This document shows positions 28,556 through 36,783 of a stretch of DNA of 64,000 nucleotides, one piece after another. The position numbers and the translations under genes were made by a program. The stretch lies in contig NZ_AP031496.1 of the NCBI RefSeq assembly GCF_042850945.1, forward strand, positions 2,728,001 to 2,792,000. Direction: 5' to 3'. The notes below the pieces were generated by a model. The model had not been told where the DNA came from, ran no database searches, and was given only the letters and a program-made list of their open reading frames with translations. This DNA comes from Halioxenophilus aromaticivorans. Lineage in GTDB: Bacteria > Pseudomonadota > Gammaproteobacteria > Pseudomonadales > Cellvibrionaceae. Numbering within the stretch: position 1 is the first letter of the stretch; every line of letters begins with the position of its first letter.

Positions 28556-29713
28556 TTAATGGTTAGGAAACTTGTGCCACTTTTGTTCACTGTTGCTGGC
28601 GTGCACGGTGAGTTCGATAAAGGCCATGCCTCGTACCGCTTCTTCGATGCCGGGGCAATCTGCTGAGCGTGCATCTGGCTCAACACCGTTTTCGAGGGCG
28701 CGAATTTGGCCGGCGAAGGCCATGTATAAATTGGCGAAGGCTTCCAAGTAACCCTCTGGGTGGCCATTGGGCGTGCGCGTGTTGGCGGCGGCTAATTCAC
28801 ACACGTAGGGTAGGCCGGTGCGATACATTTGAGTGGGGCGATCACTCCATTTCAGCCACAAAGTGTTGGGTTCTTGCTGAGACCACTCAAGCCCACCTTG
28901 ATCGCCATAGGCGCGAATTTTTAGCGCGTTCTCTTCGCCAACGCTCACTTGGCTAGCCATTAATACGCCGCGTGCGCCATTTTCAAAGCGTAATAACACG
29001 GTGCCATCGTCGTCCAACACTCGGCCATCTACCACAGAACCTAAATCGGAACACACTTCGGAGATTTTTAACCCGGTGATGTACTCTGCCAGGTGAGCAG
29101 CGTGTACACCGATATCACCCATGCAGCAACTTATGCCCGCTTGCTCTGGGTTTAAGCGCCAGGCTGCTTGTTTGTTCTCTTCTTCACCTTCTGGAGATGC
29201 CAGCCAACCCTGTGGGTATTCCACAACGACCTTGGTAATTTTACCGAGTTCGCCGGTAGCTACCTGATGTCGGGCCTCTTTTACCATGGGGTAGCCGCTG
29301 TAGGTGTGCGTTAGGCCAAATAACTTGTCGTGTTTTTTAACCAGTTCGCGCAGTTCCAATGCTTCTTTTAAGTCAAACGTTGCTGGCTTGTCAGAAAATA
29401 CATGGAAGCCTGCCTCCAGAGCCGCCTTGGCAACGGGAAAATGCATGTGGTTAGGCGTAACGATAGAAACGAATTGCATGCGTTGGTCTGCGGGCAACTC
29501 CAATTCTTTAGTCATCATTTCTTGGTAACTGCTGTATACCCGGTCGGCGGGTAAGTGCAGTGCTTTACCGGAGCGCTGGGATTTTTCAGGGTTGCTGCTG
29601 AAGGCTCCGCATACCAGTTCTATTTCGCTGTCTAAGGCTGCCGCGTAGCGATGGACTTGGCCGATAAAGGCTCCTTCGCCGCCGCCGACCATTCCCATTC
29701 GTATTTTTGCCAT
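28556..29713 (-). CDS. Gfo/Idh/MocA-family oxidoreductase
   Basis: This 385-aa enzyme is a NAD(P)-dependent sugar dehydrogenase or reductase. An N-terminal Rossmann fold (GMVGGGEGAFIGQVHRYAA, residues 7-25) is followed by the dinucleotide-pocket motif FSDKPATFDL, where the Lys corresponds to the catalytic Lys of the EKP motif. A C-terminal alpha/beta domain contains SCCMGDIGVHAAHLAEY with the conserved Asp and His. Homologues act on inositol, glucose, or 3-keto sugars. Encoded between xylA and the two isomerases, it may reduce or oxidise a pathway intermediate. Confidence 0.85.
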   Translation of the reverse strand: MAKIRMGMVGGGEGAFIGQVHRYAAALDSEIELVCGAFSSNPEKSQRSGKALHLPADRVYSSYQEMMTKELELPADQRMQFVSIVTPNHMHFPVAKAALEAGFHVFSDKPATFDLKEALELRELVKKHDKLFGLTHTYSGYPMVKEARHQVATGELGKITKVVVEYPQGWLASPEGEEENKQAAWRLNPEQAGISCCMGDIGVHAAHLAEYITGLKISEVCSDLGSVVDGRVLDDDGTVLLRFENGARGVLMASQVSVGEENALKIRAYGDQGGLEWSQQEPNTLWLKWSDRPTQMYRTGLPYVCELAAANTRTPNGHPEGYLEAFANLYMAFAGQIRALENGVEPDARSADCPGIEEAVRGMAFIELTVHASNSEQKWHKFPNH

Positions 29714-29779
29714 GTTGATCTCCTGTTAGCAGGCTGATCTATCGATCATTAAATTAAACTTTGTAAAAGAGGTGGCCAG

Positions 29780-31114
29780 TTAGAGGTATTGGTTAACGAT
29801 ATTCTCGTACCACTCTTGTTTGCCACTGATTGGCGTTGGCTCGCCTTTTTCTGCCGCCAAATCACGCATCGCTTCCAGCGACAAGTTACCGGCTTCAAAA
29901 TCGGCGCCTGGGCCGCTGTCAAAGCTGCTGTAACGTTGTAATTTACGAGCGCCTAGGCCAGATTCGGTTTGGATGCGATGGGCGATTTCTAGGCCTCGGG
30001 CAAAGGTGTCCATGCCACCAATGTGGCCAAGGAAAATGTCTTCCATATCCACGGATTCACGACGTACTTTTGCATCGAAATTTAAACCGCCGGTGGTAAA
30101 TCCACCGTTTTCCAACACTACCATCATGCCGTGAACAGCATCGTACAGGTCGGTTGGGAATTGGTCGGTGTCCCACCCGTTTTGCGGGTCGCCTCGGTTG
30201 GCATCGATGCTACCCAGCAAATTGGCATCGGCGCACATTTGCAATTCGTGCGCAAAAGTGTGGCCGGCTAGCGTGGCGTGGTTGGCTTCGATATTAAGTT
30301 TAAAATCGCCATCTAATCCGTGGTGACGTAAAAAGCCAATGACGGTTTGCGCATCAAAATCGTATTGATGCTTAGTCGGCTCCATGGGTTTTGGTTCAAT
30401 TAAAAAGGTGCCTTTAAAACCCTGGCTGCGGCCGTAGTCCCGAGCTGCCTGTAAAAATTTCGCCAGGTGGGCTTGCTCGCGGGCGGTGTTGGTATTTAAC
30501 AAGCTGGCATAGCCTTCGCGGCCGCCCCAAAATACATAGTTCTCGCCGCCCAGTAAAATGGTTGCATCAATGGCAGATTTTACCTGGGCCGCCGCTTGGG
30601 TTACCACATCAAAGTTAGGGTTGGTGGCTGCGCCATTCATATAGCGTGGGTGGCTAAATACGTTGGCTGTGCCCCACAATAATTTTAATCCGGTTTCTTT
30701 TTGCCGAGCGTGTGCCAGTTCTGCAATGGTTTGCAAGTTGCTTTCGGACTCGGCAACGCTGGCACCTTCCGGTGCGAGATCGCGGTCGTGGAAACACCAG
30801 TAAGGAACGTCTAGTTTGGTAAACAGTTCGAATGCGGCATCGAGCTTGGCTTTTGCTTTGTCCAAAGGCGCGCTGGGTTCATCCCAGGCAAACTTCTGTG
30901 TGTCTGGGCCGAAGGGGTCGGAACCTTTGCCACAGAAGGTGTGCCAGTAGCAAACCGCAAACCGCAGGTGCTCTTGCATGGTTTTACCGGCAATGACCTT
31001 ATTTTTGTCGTAAAACTTGTAGGCCAAAGGGTTATCAGACTCTTTACCCTCGTACTGGATGGCCGGAATCTCCGGAAAATATTCTTTGTTTCCTACAAAA
31101 TACGGCTGACTCAT
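29780..31114 (-). CDS. xylA: Xylose isomerase
   Basis: It interconverts D-xylose and D-xylulose in the cytoplasm. The 444-aa protein has the family motifs CFHDRDLAPEG (catalytic His), VFWGGREGYASLLNT, LIEPKPMEPTKHQYD (metal Glu), NIEANHATLAGHTF and SIDANRGDPQNGWDTDQFP (metal Asp residues). An in-frame extension to 31180 exists, but MSQPYF at 31114 is preceded by AGGAG at proper spacing and matches the usual N-terminus. The gene follows xylB by 14 bases on the minus strand. Confidence 0.95.
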   Translation of the reverse strand: MSQPYFVGNKEYFPEIPAIQYEGKESDNPLAYKFYDKNKVIAGKTMQEHLRFAVCYWHTFCGKGSDPFGPDTQKFAWDEPSAPLDKAKAKLDAAFELFTKLDVPYWCFHDRDLAPEGASVAESESNLQTIAELAHARQKETGLKLLWGTANVFSHPRYMNGAATNPNFDVVTQAAAQVKSAIDATILLGGENYVFWGGREGYASLLNTNTAREQAHLAKFLQAARDYGRSQGFKGTFLIEPKPMEPTKHQYDFDAQTVIGFLRHHGLDGDFKLNIEANHATLAGHTFAHELQMCADANLLGSIDANRGDPQNGWDTDQFPTDLYDAVHGMMVVLENGGFTTGGLNFDAKVRRESVDMEDIFLGHIGGMDTFARGLEIAHRIQTESGLGARKLQRYSSFDSGPGADFEAGNLSLEAMRDLAAEKGEPTPISGKQEWYENIVNQYL

Positions 31115-31128
31115 AGCACTGCTCCTAG

Positions 31129-32634
31129 TTATTTTTTCTGCTGTGTGTACAACGGTGTTACTGCGCTTACATGGTCGCAATAATTGTCATAATAATAATT
31201 GTACTGTTCGGCGGCTTCAGCGTTTGGCGTGCAGCAACGGGCGCTATCGATACTTAGGTGCTCATCAATAATGCTGCTTAATTCCAGCGGATGGCCCGCG
31301 GCGTTGCGCTCTGTCCAAAAGGCTTGTAGGGCCGCGCCCAGGGCCGCACCCTCATCTAGGGTTTGTACGCTGACTGGCAGGTTGAATACATCGGCCACTA
31401 ACTGGCGCCAGGCGCCGTTTTTAGCACCGCCGCCGGTAAGGCGTATTTCTTTAATGGATAAACCCAAGGCTTCAAATCGATTCACGCCGGCCTTTAAGCC
31501 AAAGGTCACCGATTCTATGGTCGACCTTAATAAATGTTGAGGCGTAAAGTTGCCGGCATTCAAACCTAGGATGCAGCCCTGAGCATCCGGTAGGTTAGGG
31601 GTTCTTTCCCCTTGAAAAAAGGGCAGGGTGATTACGCCCTCGCTGCCAATCTCTACGTTGTTTAGGGCATTTTCAATGTCGTCGTGGCTGGCGTTTAAAA
31701 AGCTGCGCATAAGCTCCGTGGCGGAGGTGCAGTTCATTGTGCAAATAAGCGGTAACCAGCCACCGGTTGACGAGCAAAAGCCGGCTAGCGAACCTTCAGG
31801 GTCGGTTATGGGGGAATCACTGTAAGAGAACAGTGTGCCGGAGGTGCCCAGGCTAATGGTGACTCTTCCCGGTGCTACATTACCGGTACCAATGGCGGCC
31901 ATCATATTGTCGCCGCCCCCAATGGCAACTGGAATTCCGGCGGGCAAGCGCAGTGTTTTGGCAACGGACTCTTGCAGATAACCCTGCACCGAATCGGCGC
32001 TTTTTATGGCAGGTAAACATTCAGAAAGATCGCGCTGGTTATCCAGTGCTTTTACCATTTCAGGCTGCCACTGACGGGTGTAAACATCGAACAACCCGGT
32101 TCCAGAGGCATCACCAGCTTCCATGGACTGAACGCCGGTGAGGTAAAAGTTCAGATAGTCATGGGGTAATAAAATGCAACTTAATTGTTGGTAGGCGTCC
32201 GGTTTGTGGTTTTTCAGCCAAGCGATCTTGGATGCGGTATAACCTGGGAGGATGGGGTTACCAGCCAGTTGGATACATTGTTCTGGGCTGCCGATGTTAT
32301 GGGTGATTTCGGTGCATTCCTCGGTGGTGGCGGTGTCACACCACAGTTTGACCGGAGCTAATACTTCACCGCGTGCATTCAGCGGAACAAAACCGTGCTG
32401 CTGGCCGGATACCGAGATGGCAGCGACCTGGGACAAAATTTCCGCAGGTATCTGGCCTAGGCTCAGTTCAAGTGCGTCTATCCACCATTGGGCGATTTGT
32501 TCACGGGTGCCGTCTGGTTTGCTAATGATATCGAGTGGGGAAGAGGCAATAGCGCATGCCTGCTTTGTGGTTGAGTCGTAGCAAAGGGTTTTAACGCTCT
32601 GCGTACCTATGTCTATACCGAGATAGATGCTCAT
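31129..32634 (-). CDS. xylB: Xylulokinase
   Basis: It phosphorylates D-xylulose to xylulose 5-phosphate for the pentose phosphate pathway. The 501-aa FGGY kinase has the N-terminal phosphate loop GIDIGTQSVKTL, the xylulose-binding SVSGQQHGFVPL, the catalytic region IGGGDNMMAAIGTG and the adenine-site TGGGAKNGAWRQL. It is the first gene of a six-gene leftward operon (xylB, xylA, Gfo/Idh, two isomerases, MFS). A promoter with an overlapping LacI-type palindrome lies about 150 bases upstream. Confidence 0.95.
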   Translation of the reverse strand: MSIYLGIDIGTQSVKTLCYDSTTKQACAIASSPLDIISKPDGTREQIAQWWIDALELSLGQIPAEILSQVAAISVSGQQHGFVPLNARGEVLAPVKLWCDTATTEECTEITHNIGSPEQCIQLAGNPILPGYTASKIAWLKNHKPDAYQQLSCILLPHDYLNFYLTGVQSMEAGDASGTGLFDVYTRQWQPEMVKALDNQRDLSECLPAIKSADSVQGYLQESVAKTLRLPAGIPVAIGGGDNMMAAIGTGNVAPGRVTISLGTSGTLFSYSDSPITDPEGSLAGFCSSTGGWLPLICTMNCTSATELMRSFLNASHDDIENALNNVEIGSEGVITLPFFQGERTPNLPDAQGCILGLNAGNFTPQHLLRSTIESVTFGLKAGVNRFEALGLSIKEIRLTGGGAKNGAWRQLVADVFNLPVSVQTLDEGAALGAALQAFWTERNAAGHPLELSSIIDEHLSIDSARCCTPNAEAAEQYNYYYDNYCDHVSAVTPLYTQQKK

Positions 32635-32995
32635 GTTCTTACCAGTTTGTTATACGTTATTAGTTTGGCTAAAAGAGCGGCCGTGCTCGAAATATACGGC
32701 TTGTTTGTTCGGCTAGCACAGTGGACAACTACTGCAAAATGCCCCTGGCTAATGCTTAAAAAAACAGGCCTTGCCAACAGGCTTAATGTAATCGATTACA
32801 TGTAAAAGTCAATAGCACGGACAATTTTTGCCGTTAAATCTTTGCGATTTGGCGTGCTAAATAATGTGTCTGGTTGGGCCGGTTGTAAGGGCGACCGTAG
32901 GCCGCCATGATGGTTATTAGCTGTTTGCCTCTGGGGGCGCCATGTTTGGATTCCCGGTAGGTGGCGGCCACGGTTATCCGTAGCCGGGGATGGCC
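32635..32995. other. Regulatory intergenic region upstream of xylB
   Basis: These 361 bases lie between xylB and the end of glk, both leftward. The notable element is the promoter/operator at 32785-32812. The part from 32830 to 32995 is GC-richer and may hold the 3' end of the lacI-glk transcript, but no clear terminator hairpin was found. No small gene is supported. Confidence 0.5.
32785..32812 (-). promoter_or_regulatory. xylB promoter with overlapping LacI-type operator
   Basis: A perfect 16-base palindrome, ATGTAATCGATTACAT, lies at 32786-32801, with the central CG typical of LacI-family operators. On the minus strand it is overlapped by a promoter-like pair: TTGACT (32807-32812), 16 bases, then TACATT (32785-32790). 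Repressor bound here would block RNA polymerase. The nearest candidate repressor is the LacI protein encoded at 33977-35020. Confidence 0.7.
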
Positions 32996-33973
32996 TTAGC
33001 CTTTCATCTGAGTGTCAATACAGGCGTATGAGGAGCCGATAAGGCCAGGATTAGGCTCGGTAATCACGTAAGTTGGGATTTTGGCCAGGTAAGGCTGCAT
33101 GGAGCTCTTACTCTCAAACCGCTTGCGAAAACTGCTACGACGCAAAAAATCAATCAACTTAAGCGAAATGCCGCCGGCGATAAACACGCCGCCTCGGGCC
33201 CCTGTCGCTAGGGCTTGGTCGCCAGCAGCGCTGCCAAGCAGTGCACAGAAACAGTCAATGGCAGCCAGTGCCGTGCTGTCACCCTCGGCTGCCAGTTGAC
33301 TAATCTCAGCCGCGTTGAGTGTGGTGGCACTGCCTGTCAACTCAACGCTCACCGCTTGGTAGATCCGCTCTAAACCTGGGCCACTTAAATAATACTCGCG
33401 GGCGGTGTCCAGGCCTTTATCTCGCCAGAATTGGAACAGCTTGAACTCGCGAGCAGTCACCGGCCCCAGGCTCACATGCCCGCCTTCGGTGGCGAAAGGC
33501 ACCCAGTGGCCATTAAAAGGGGTGCAAAGGGCGGCTCCTAGGCCAGTGCCTGGGCCGAGTACGGTCATGGGGCAGTTGTGATCTTCTTGACCGCCGCCAA
33601 GTGAGGCTTTTTGCTCATCATTCAGATGCGGCAGTGAAATGGCTATGGCTTCAAAATCGTTGATTACGGCGGCTTTGCTGAAGCGGTTGTTGTGGAAAGT
33701 TCCTGACAGCAGCGTGTGTTGATCAATCACCCAGTGGGTGTTGGTCATTTTTACCACGCCGTCGTGTATCGGCCCGGCCACTGCCAAACAAATTTCTTCA
33801 GGCGTATTTATATCACTGGGCAGGTGCCCCAGATAATCGGCCAACGCAGCCTCAAAGGTTTCGAAATCCACGGTTTTAAGCACTTTTTCTTGTTCGATGC
33901 TGCCTTCAGAGGCAGCGTAGGCAAAACGAGCGTTAGTGCCGCCAATATCGGCGATAATACGAGGAGATTGCAT
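32996..33973 (-). CDS. glk: Glucokinase
   Basis: It phosphorylates glucose with ATP. The 325-aa protein belongs to the Glk family, not to the ROK family. ADIGGTNARFA (residues 8-18) is the phosphate loop, NDFEAIAI carries the catalytic Asp, and GPGTGLGAAL and EGGHVSLGP follow. The C-terminal adenine-binding part contains GVFIAGGI. It begins 3 bases after the stop of the lacI gene, so the two form an operon, tying glucose use to the sugar regulator. Confidence 0.93.
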   Translation of the reverse strand: MQSPRIIADIGGTNARFAYAASEGSIEQEKVLKTVDFETFEAALADYLGHLPSDINTPEEICLAVAGPIHDGVVKMTNTHWVIDQHTLLSGTFHNNRFSKAAVINDFEAIAISLPHLNDEQKASLGGGQEDHNCPMTVLGPGTGLGAALCTPFNGHWVPFATEGGHVSLGPVTAREFKLFQFWRDKGLDTAREYYLSGPGLERIYQAVSVELTGSATTLNAAEISQLAAEGDSTALAAIDCFCALLGSAAGDQALATGARGGVFIAGGISLKLIDFLRRSSFRKRFESKSSMQPYLAKIPTYVITEPNPGLIGSSYACIDTQMKG

Positions 33974-33976
33974 TGT

Positions 33977-35020
33977 TTAAAGTCCCTTGGGCGCGCAAGA
34001 TGAGGCGCGGATGATCAATTCGCTTGAGAATTCGATGCGGCTTTTAGGGCTGGCGTTGCCAGCTAGCTTTTCTACCAGTAACTCCGCGGCATGAAACGCC
34101 ATTTGGTGAACTGGTTGCCTTATCGTGGTTAGTTGCGGCCAGGTATGCTCGGCAATGGGTGCGTCGTCGAAACCACACACCGAAACATCACTCGGCACAT
34201 CTATATTATGTTGGTGTAATACATGGATTGCGCCGGCGGCCATTTCGTCGTTGCAAGCAATAATTGCCGTAGGCAGATTACCTTGCGTTAACAACTTTTC
34301 TGTGGCTTCCACACCTGAATGGAAGGTGTTTTTACCTTGAATTTTTTGTAGGTGCTTACCCAAGGGTAAGCCCGCAGCGCGCATGGCCTTTTTAATGCCT
34401 TTCTCCCGGGCGGACATGGCAATGTGGTCCGGGTGGCCAACAATTACTGCGAACTGGCTATGCCCAAGCGCTAATAAGTATTCGCACAGGTCTTGGGCTG
34501 CTTTTTCATCGTCTATGCTAACAAAGTTGTCAGCTTGGGGGCCGCCGGGAGATAAGCACACATAGGGCGTGCCCAGTTCATTCAGTACCTGATGCACGTT
34601 TTGGGCGTCTGCCACGGGTGGCGTAATGATTAAGCCATCGGGTCGGGTGCGTTTTAAGTGCTGTTCCAGTCGCTTAGAAACTGTGGCCTTGTCGTACTCG
34701 ATGGGGTGAATCAATACTTCATAACCGGCCTGGTTACAGTGTTTTAAAACACCCAGTTGCACGTTGCTGGTATAGGAGGAGTGCGCTAGGTAGGTATCGT
34801 ACAAAATCGTAATAAGGAACGACCGCTGAGCGGCCAAACCACGCGCAGACATATTGGGCCGGTAGTTAAGCGACTCGATAGCGGTTTGGACTTTATCTAA
34901 CGTTGCCTGGCTTACATTGGGTTCTTTGTTAACAACCCGAGACACAGTCTTGATAGACACACCGGCGTGGCGCGCCACATCGGTTATCGTCGCTGGTTTA
35001 TTGATGTTATTTCTATTCAC
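33977..35020 (-). CDS. LacI-family transcriptional regulator of the xylose/glucose locus
   Basis: The 347-aa protein has an N-terminal LacI helix-turn-helix (TITDVARHAGVSIKTVSRVV, about residues 11-30) and hinge (NYRPNMSARGLA). A sugar-binding effector domain follows, including IACNDEMAAGAIHVL and CGFDDAPIAEHTWP. It is co-transcribed with glk and diverges from the FucP-type transporter gene. Two LacI-like palindromes flank its operon, at 32786-32801 and 35067-35082. They differ in sequence, so it is uncertain which it binds. Confidence 0.9.
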   Translation of the reverse strand: MNRNNINKPATITDVARHAGVSIKTVSRVVNKEPNVSQATLDKVQTAIESLNYRPNMSARGLAAQRSFLITILYDTYLAHSSYTSNVQLGVLKHCNQAGYEVLIHPIEYDKATVSKRLEQHLKRTRPDGLIITPPVADAQNVHQVLNELGTPYVCLSPGGPQADNFVSIDDEKAAQDLCEYLLALGHSQFAVIVGHPDHIAMSAREKGIKKAMRAAGLPLGKHLQKIQGKNTFHSGVEATEKLLTQGNLPTAIIACNDEMAAGAIHVLHQHNIDVPSDVSVCGFDDAPIAEHTWPQLTTIRQPVHQMAFHAAELLVEKLAGNASPKSRIEFSSELIIRASSCAPKGL

Positions 35021-35066
35021 GGTGGCGAATTCTACAGCGTTTGAGTGTGCATAGGGTAATTTCTTG

Positions 35067-35082
35067 TTGACAGCGTTGTCAA
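35067..35082. promoter_or_regulatory. LacI-type operator between lacI and the sugar transporter
   Basis: TTGACAGCGTTGTCAA has perfect 6-base inverted arms (TTGACA/TGTCAA) around GCGT, with a central CG step. It lies 47 bases upstream of the lacI start and 108 bases upstream of the divergent transporter start. The left arm also reads as a consensus -35 box toward the transporter, but no good -10 at normal spacing was found. Confidence 0.6.
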
Positions 35083-35189
35083 TTCCTATGACACTACAAA
35101 CCTAACAACCTAAGTATCGGCAACAATTAATCGCCAACGAGCGAATATAAGCCCGGTCTATAACAATAAGTTAAGTTGAGAGAAAAGCA

Positions 35190-36482
35190 GTGGCATTGAA
35201 TCACGGTCCATTAGAATCAACCAACGCTGGCAATACTGCGGGGCAGGCGCCCGGTCAATACCGGTTCCCCTTGTACATTCTTACATCGCTGTTTTTTATG
35301 TGGGGTTTTCTCACGGCGTTAAACGACATTCTTATCCCGCATTTGAAGAATGTTTTTGATTTGACTTACACGCAGTCAATGCTGGTTCAATTCTGCTTTT
35401 TCGGCGCCTATTTTTTAGTGTCCATGCCAGCAGGTTCGGTGGTTGCGAAAATAGGTTATCAACGCGGTTTGGTGCTGGGCTTACTGGTAGCAGGTTTAGG
35501 TTGCTTTTTGTTTTATCCAGCTGCTGGTGTGCAAGTTTATGCACTTTTCTTAGCGGCGCTATTTATTTTAGCTAGTGGTATTACCATACTGCAGGTATCG
35601 GCTAATCCCTATGTAACCGCGTTGGGTAGGCCGGAAACAGCCTCTATTCGTTTAACTATGACCCAAGCATTTAACGCGCTTGGTACGACCATAGCGCCAT
35701 TGGTTGGAGCTACATTAATTCTCACTGCGGTGGCTTTCACCGGCGACGATGGACAAACGATAGCTGAGTTTAAAGCGCAAGAAGCTAACTCGGTGAAATT
35801 ACCGTATTTAGCCCTAGGCGGAGCCTTATGGGTACTGGCTTTTATTATGGCCGTGGTAAATTTGCCTAAAATTGGGCACCAAAGCGATATCACAGATGAC
35901 GCTAAAGGCTTTTCACTGTGGGATCATTCTCACCTTGTGCTTGGCGCTGTTTCTATTTTTCTGTACGTCGGTGCAGAGGTTGCCATCGGCAGCTTTTTGG
36001 TGAATTTTATAACTGATTTGGGCATGAGTAATATGTCCGAGAAAAGGGCTGCTGAGCTTGTTGCTTACTACTGGGGTGGTGCCTTGGTGGGCCGTTTTAT
36101 CGGCGCTTGGGTAATGACGAAAATCTCCGCCGGACGGGTGCTTGCTTTCAACGCCGCCGGTTCAGTAGCCTTGATTGTGCTGGCGGTGGTGAGCAGTGGT
36201 AGCGTTGCGATGGTGGCGATTCTGGCGGTAGGCTTATGTAACTCCATTATGTTTCCTACCATTTTCAGTTTGGCCATTAAAGATTTAGGCGCGTTTACTG
36301 GCCGTGGATCTGGTGTGGTATGTGCGGCCATCGTGGGCGGTGCCATCGTGCCCTTAATGCAAGGTGTATTAGCGGATAGCATTGGTCTGCAGGTGTCCTT
36401 CTTACTACCTGCCATCTGTTATGTATTTATTATTTATTACGGTTTAGTGGGTTGTAAGGTAAAGCAACCGTCTAACCCTTAG
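35190..36482 (+). CDS. FucP/GluP-type sugar MFS transporter
   Basis: This 430-aa transporter resembles the fucose/glucose/galactose:proton symporters. The N-terminal FMWGFLTALNDILIPHLK (about residues 36-53) is a signature of the FucP group, and ILQVSANPYVTALG lies in the middle of the N-half. About 12 membrane helices are present. A short hydrophilic N-terminus of about 25 residues precedes the first helix. It diverges from lacI-glk across a LacI-type operator, so glucose or a related sugar is the likely substrate. It is followed by a terminator. Confidence 0.88.
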   Translation: MALNHGPLESTNAGNTAGQAPGQYRFPLYILTSLFFMWGFLTALNDILIPHLKNVFDLTYTQSMLVQFCFFGAYFLVSMPAGSVVAKIGYQRGLVLGLLVAGLGCFLFYPAAGVQVYALFLAALFILASGITILQVSANPYVTALGRPETASIRLTMTQAFNALGTTIAPLVGATLILTAVAFTGDDGQTIAEFKAQEANSVKLPYLALGGALWVLAFIMAVVNLPKIGHQSDITDDAKGFSLWDHSHLVLGAVSIFLYVGAEVAIGSFLVNFITDLGMSNMSEKRAAELVAYYWGGALVGRFIGAWVMTKISAGRVLAFNAAGSVALIVLAVVSSGSVAMVAILAVGLCNSIMFPTIFSLAIKDLGAFTGRGSGVVCAAIVGGAIVPLMQGVLADSIGLQVSFLLPAICYVFIIYYGLVGCKVKQPSNP

Positions 36483-36783
36483 AGTTTCAACCTTGTAGTG
36501 TTCGCTACAAGTCACTAGTTATCTGTTGTGTTGGTGCCAGGGACGGCGCTTTTTTTAACAGCAGTATTCTTCCTTAGTTTCTATCTTCCGTATCCGTACC
36601 ATCGGTTATGGCAGCTTACAGCAATTCTTGTTTGAATCTCCTCAAGGCACTTTGTACCGTCCATATTAGTGCGCGCTAATTACGTGCCAAGCTTAATTAC
36701 TCTTTAAGGTTCATTTAACAGCCACCCGTTTAAATACGCTCATTACCGCTGTATTGCGGATATCAGAGATATGTTGGTGGCAG
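36483..36783. other. Intergenic region before the cytochrome operon
   Basis: It holds a 7-base-pair hairpin without a T run (36492-36511) and the terminator at 36533-36556. About 230 AT-moderate bases that must contain the promoter of the cytochrome/DUF1592 operon follow. No operator or small gene was recognised. Confidence 0.4.
36533..36556 (+). terminator. Rho-independent terminator after the sugar transporter
   Basis: GGTGCC (36533-36538) pairs with GGCGCT (36545-36550) using two G-U pairs around a 6-base loop, followed by seven Ts (36550-36556). Confidence 0.65.

Noticed and set aside
29735..29748. TGATCTATCGATCA palindrome-like element before the Gfo/Idh gene
   Set aside because: Only 5-base arms, no promoter boxes beside it, and it differs from both LacI-type palindromes in the locus.
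36492..36511. Perfect 7-bp hairpin CTTGTAG/CTACAAG after the sugar transporter
   Set aside because: It has no T run; the better terminator with seven Ts lies just downstream at 36533-36556.
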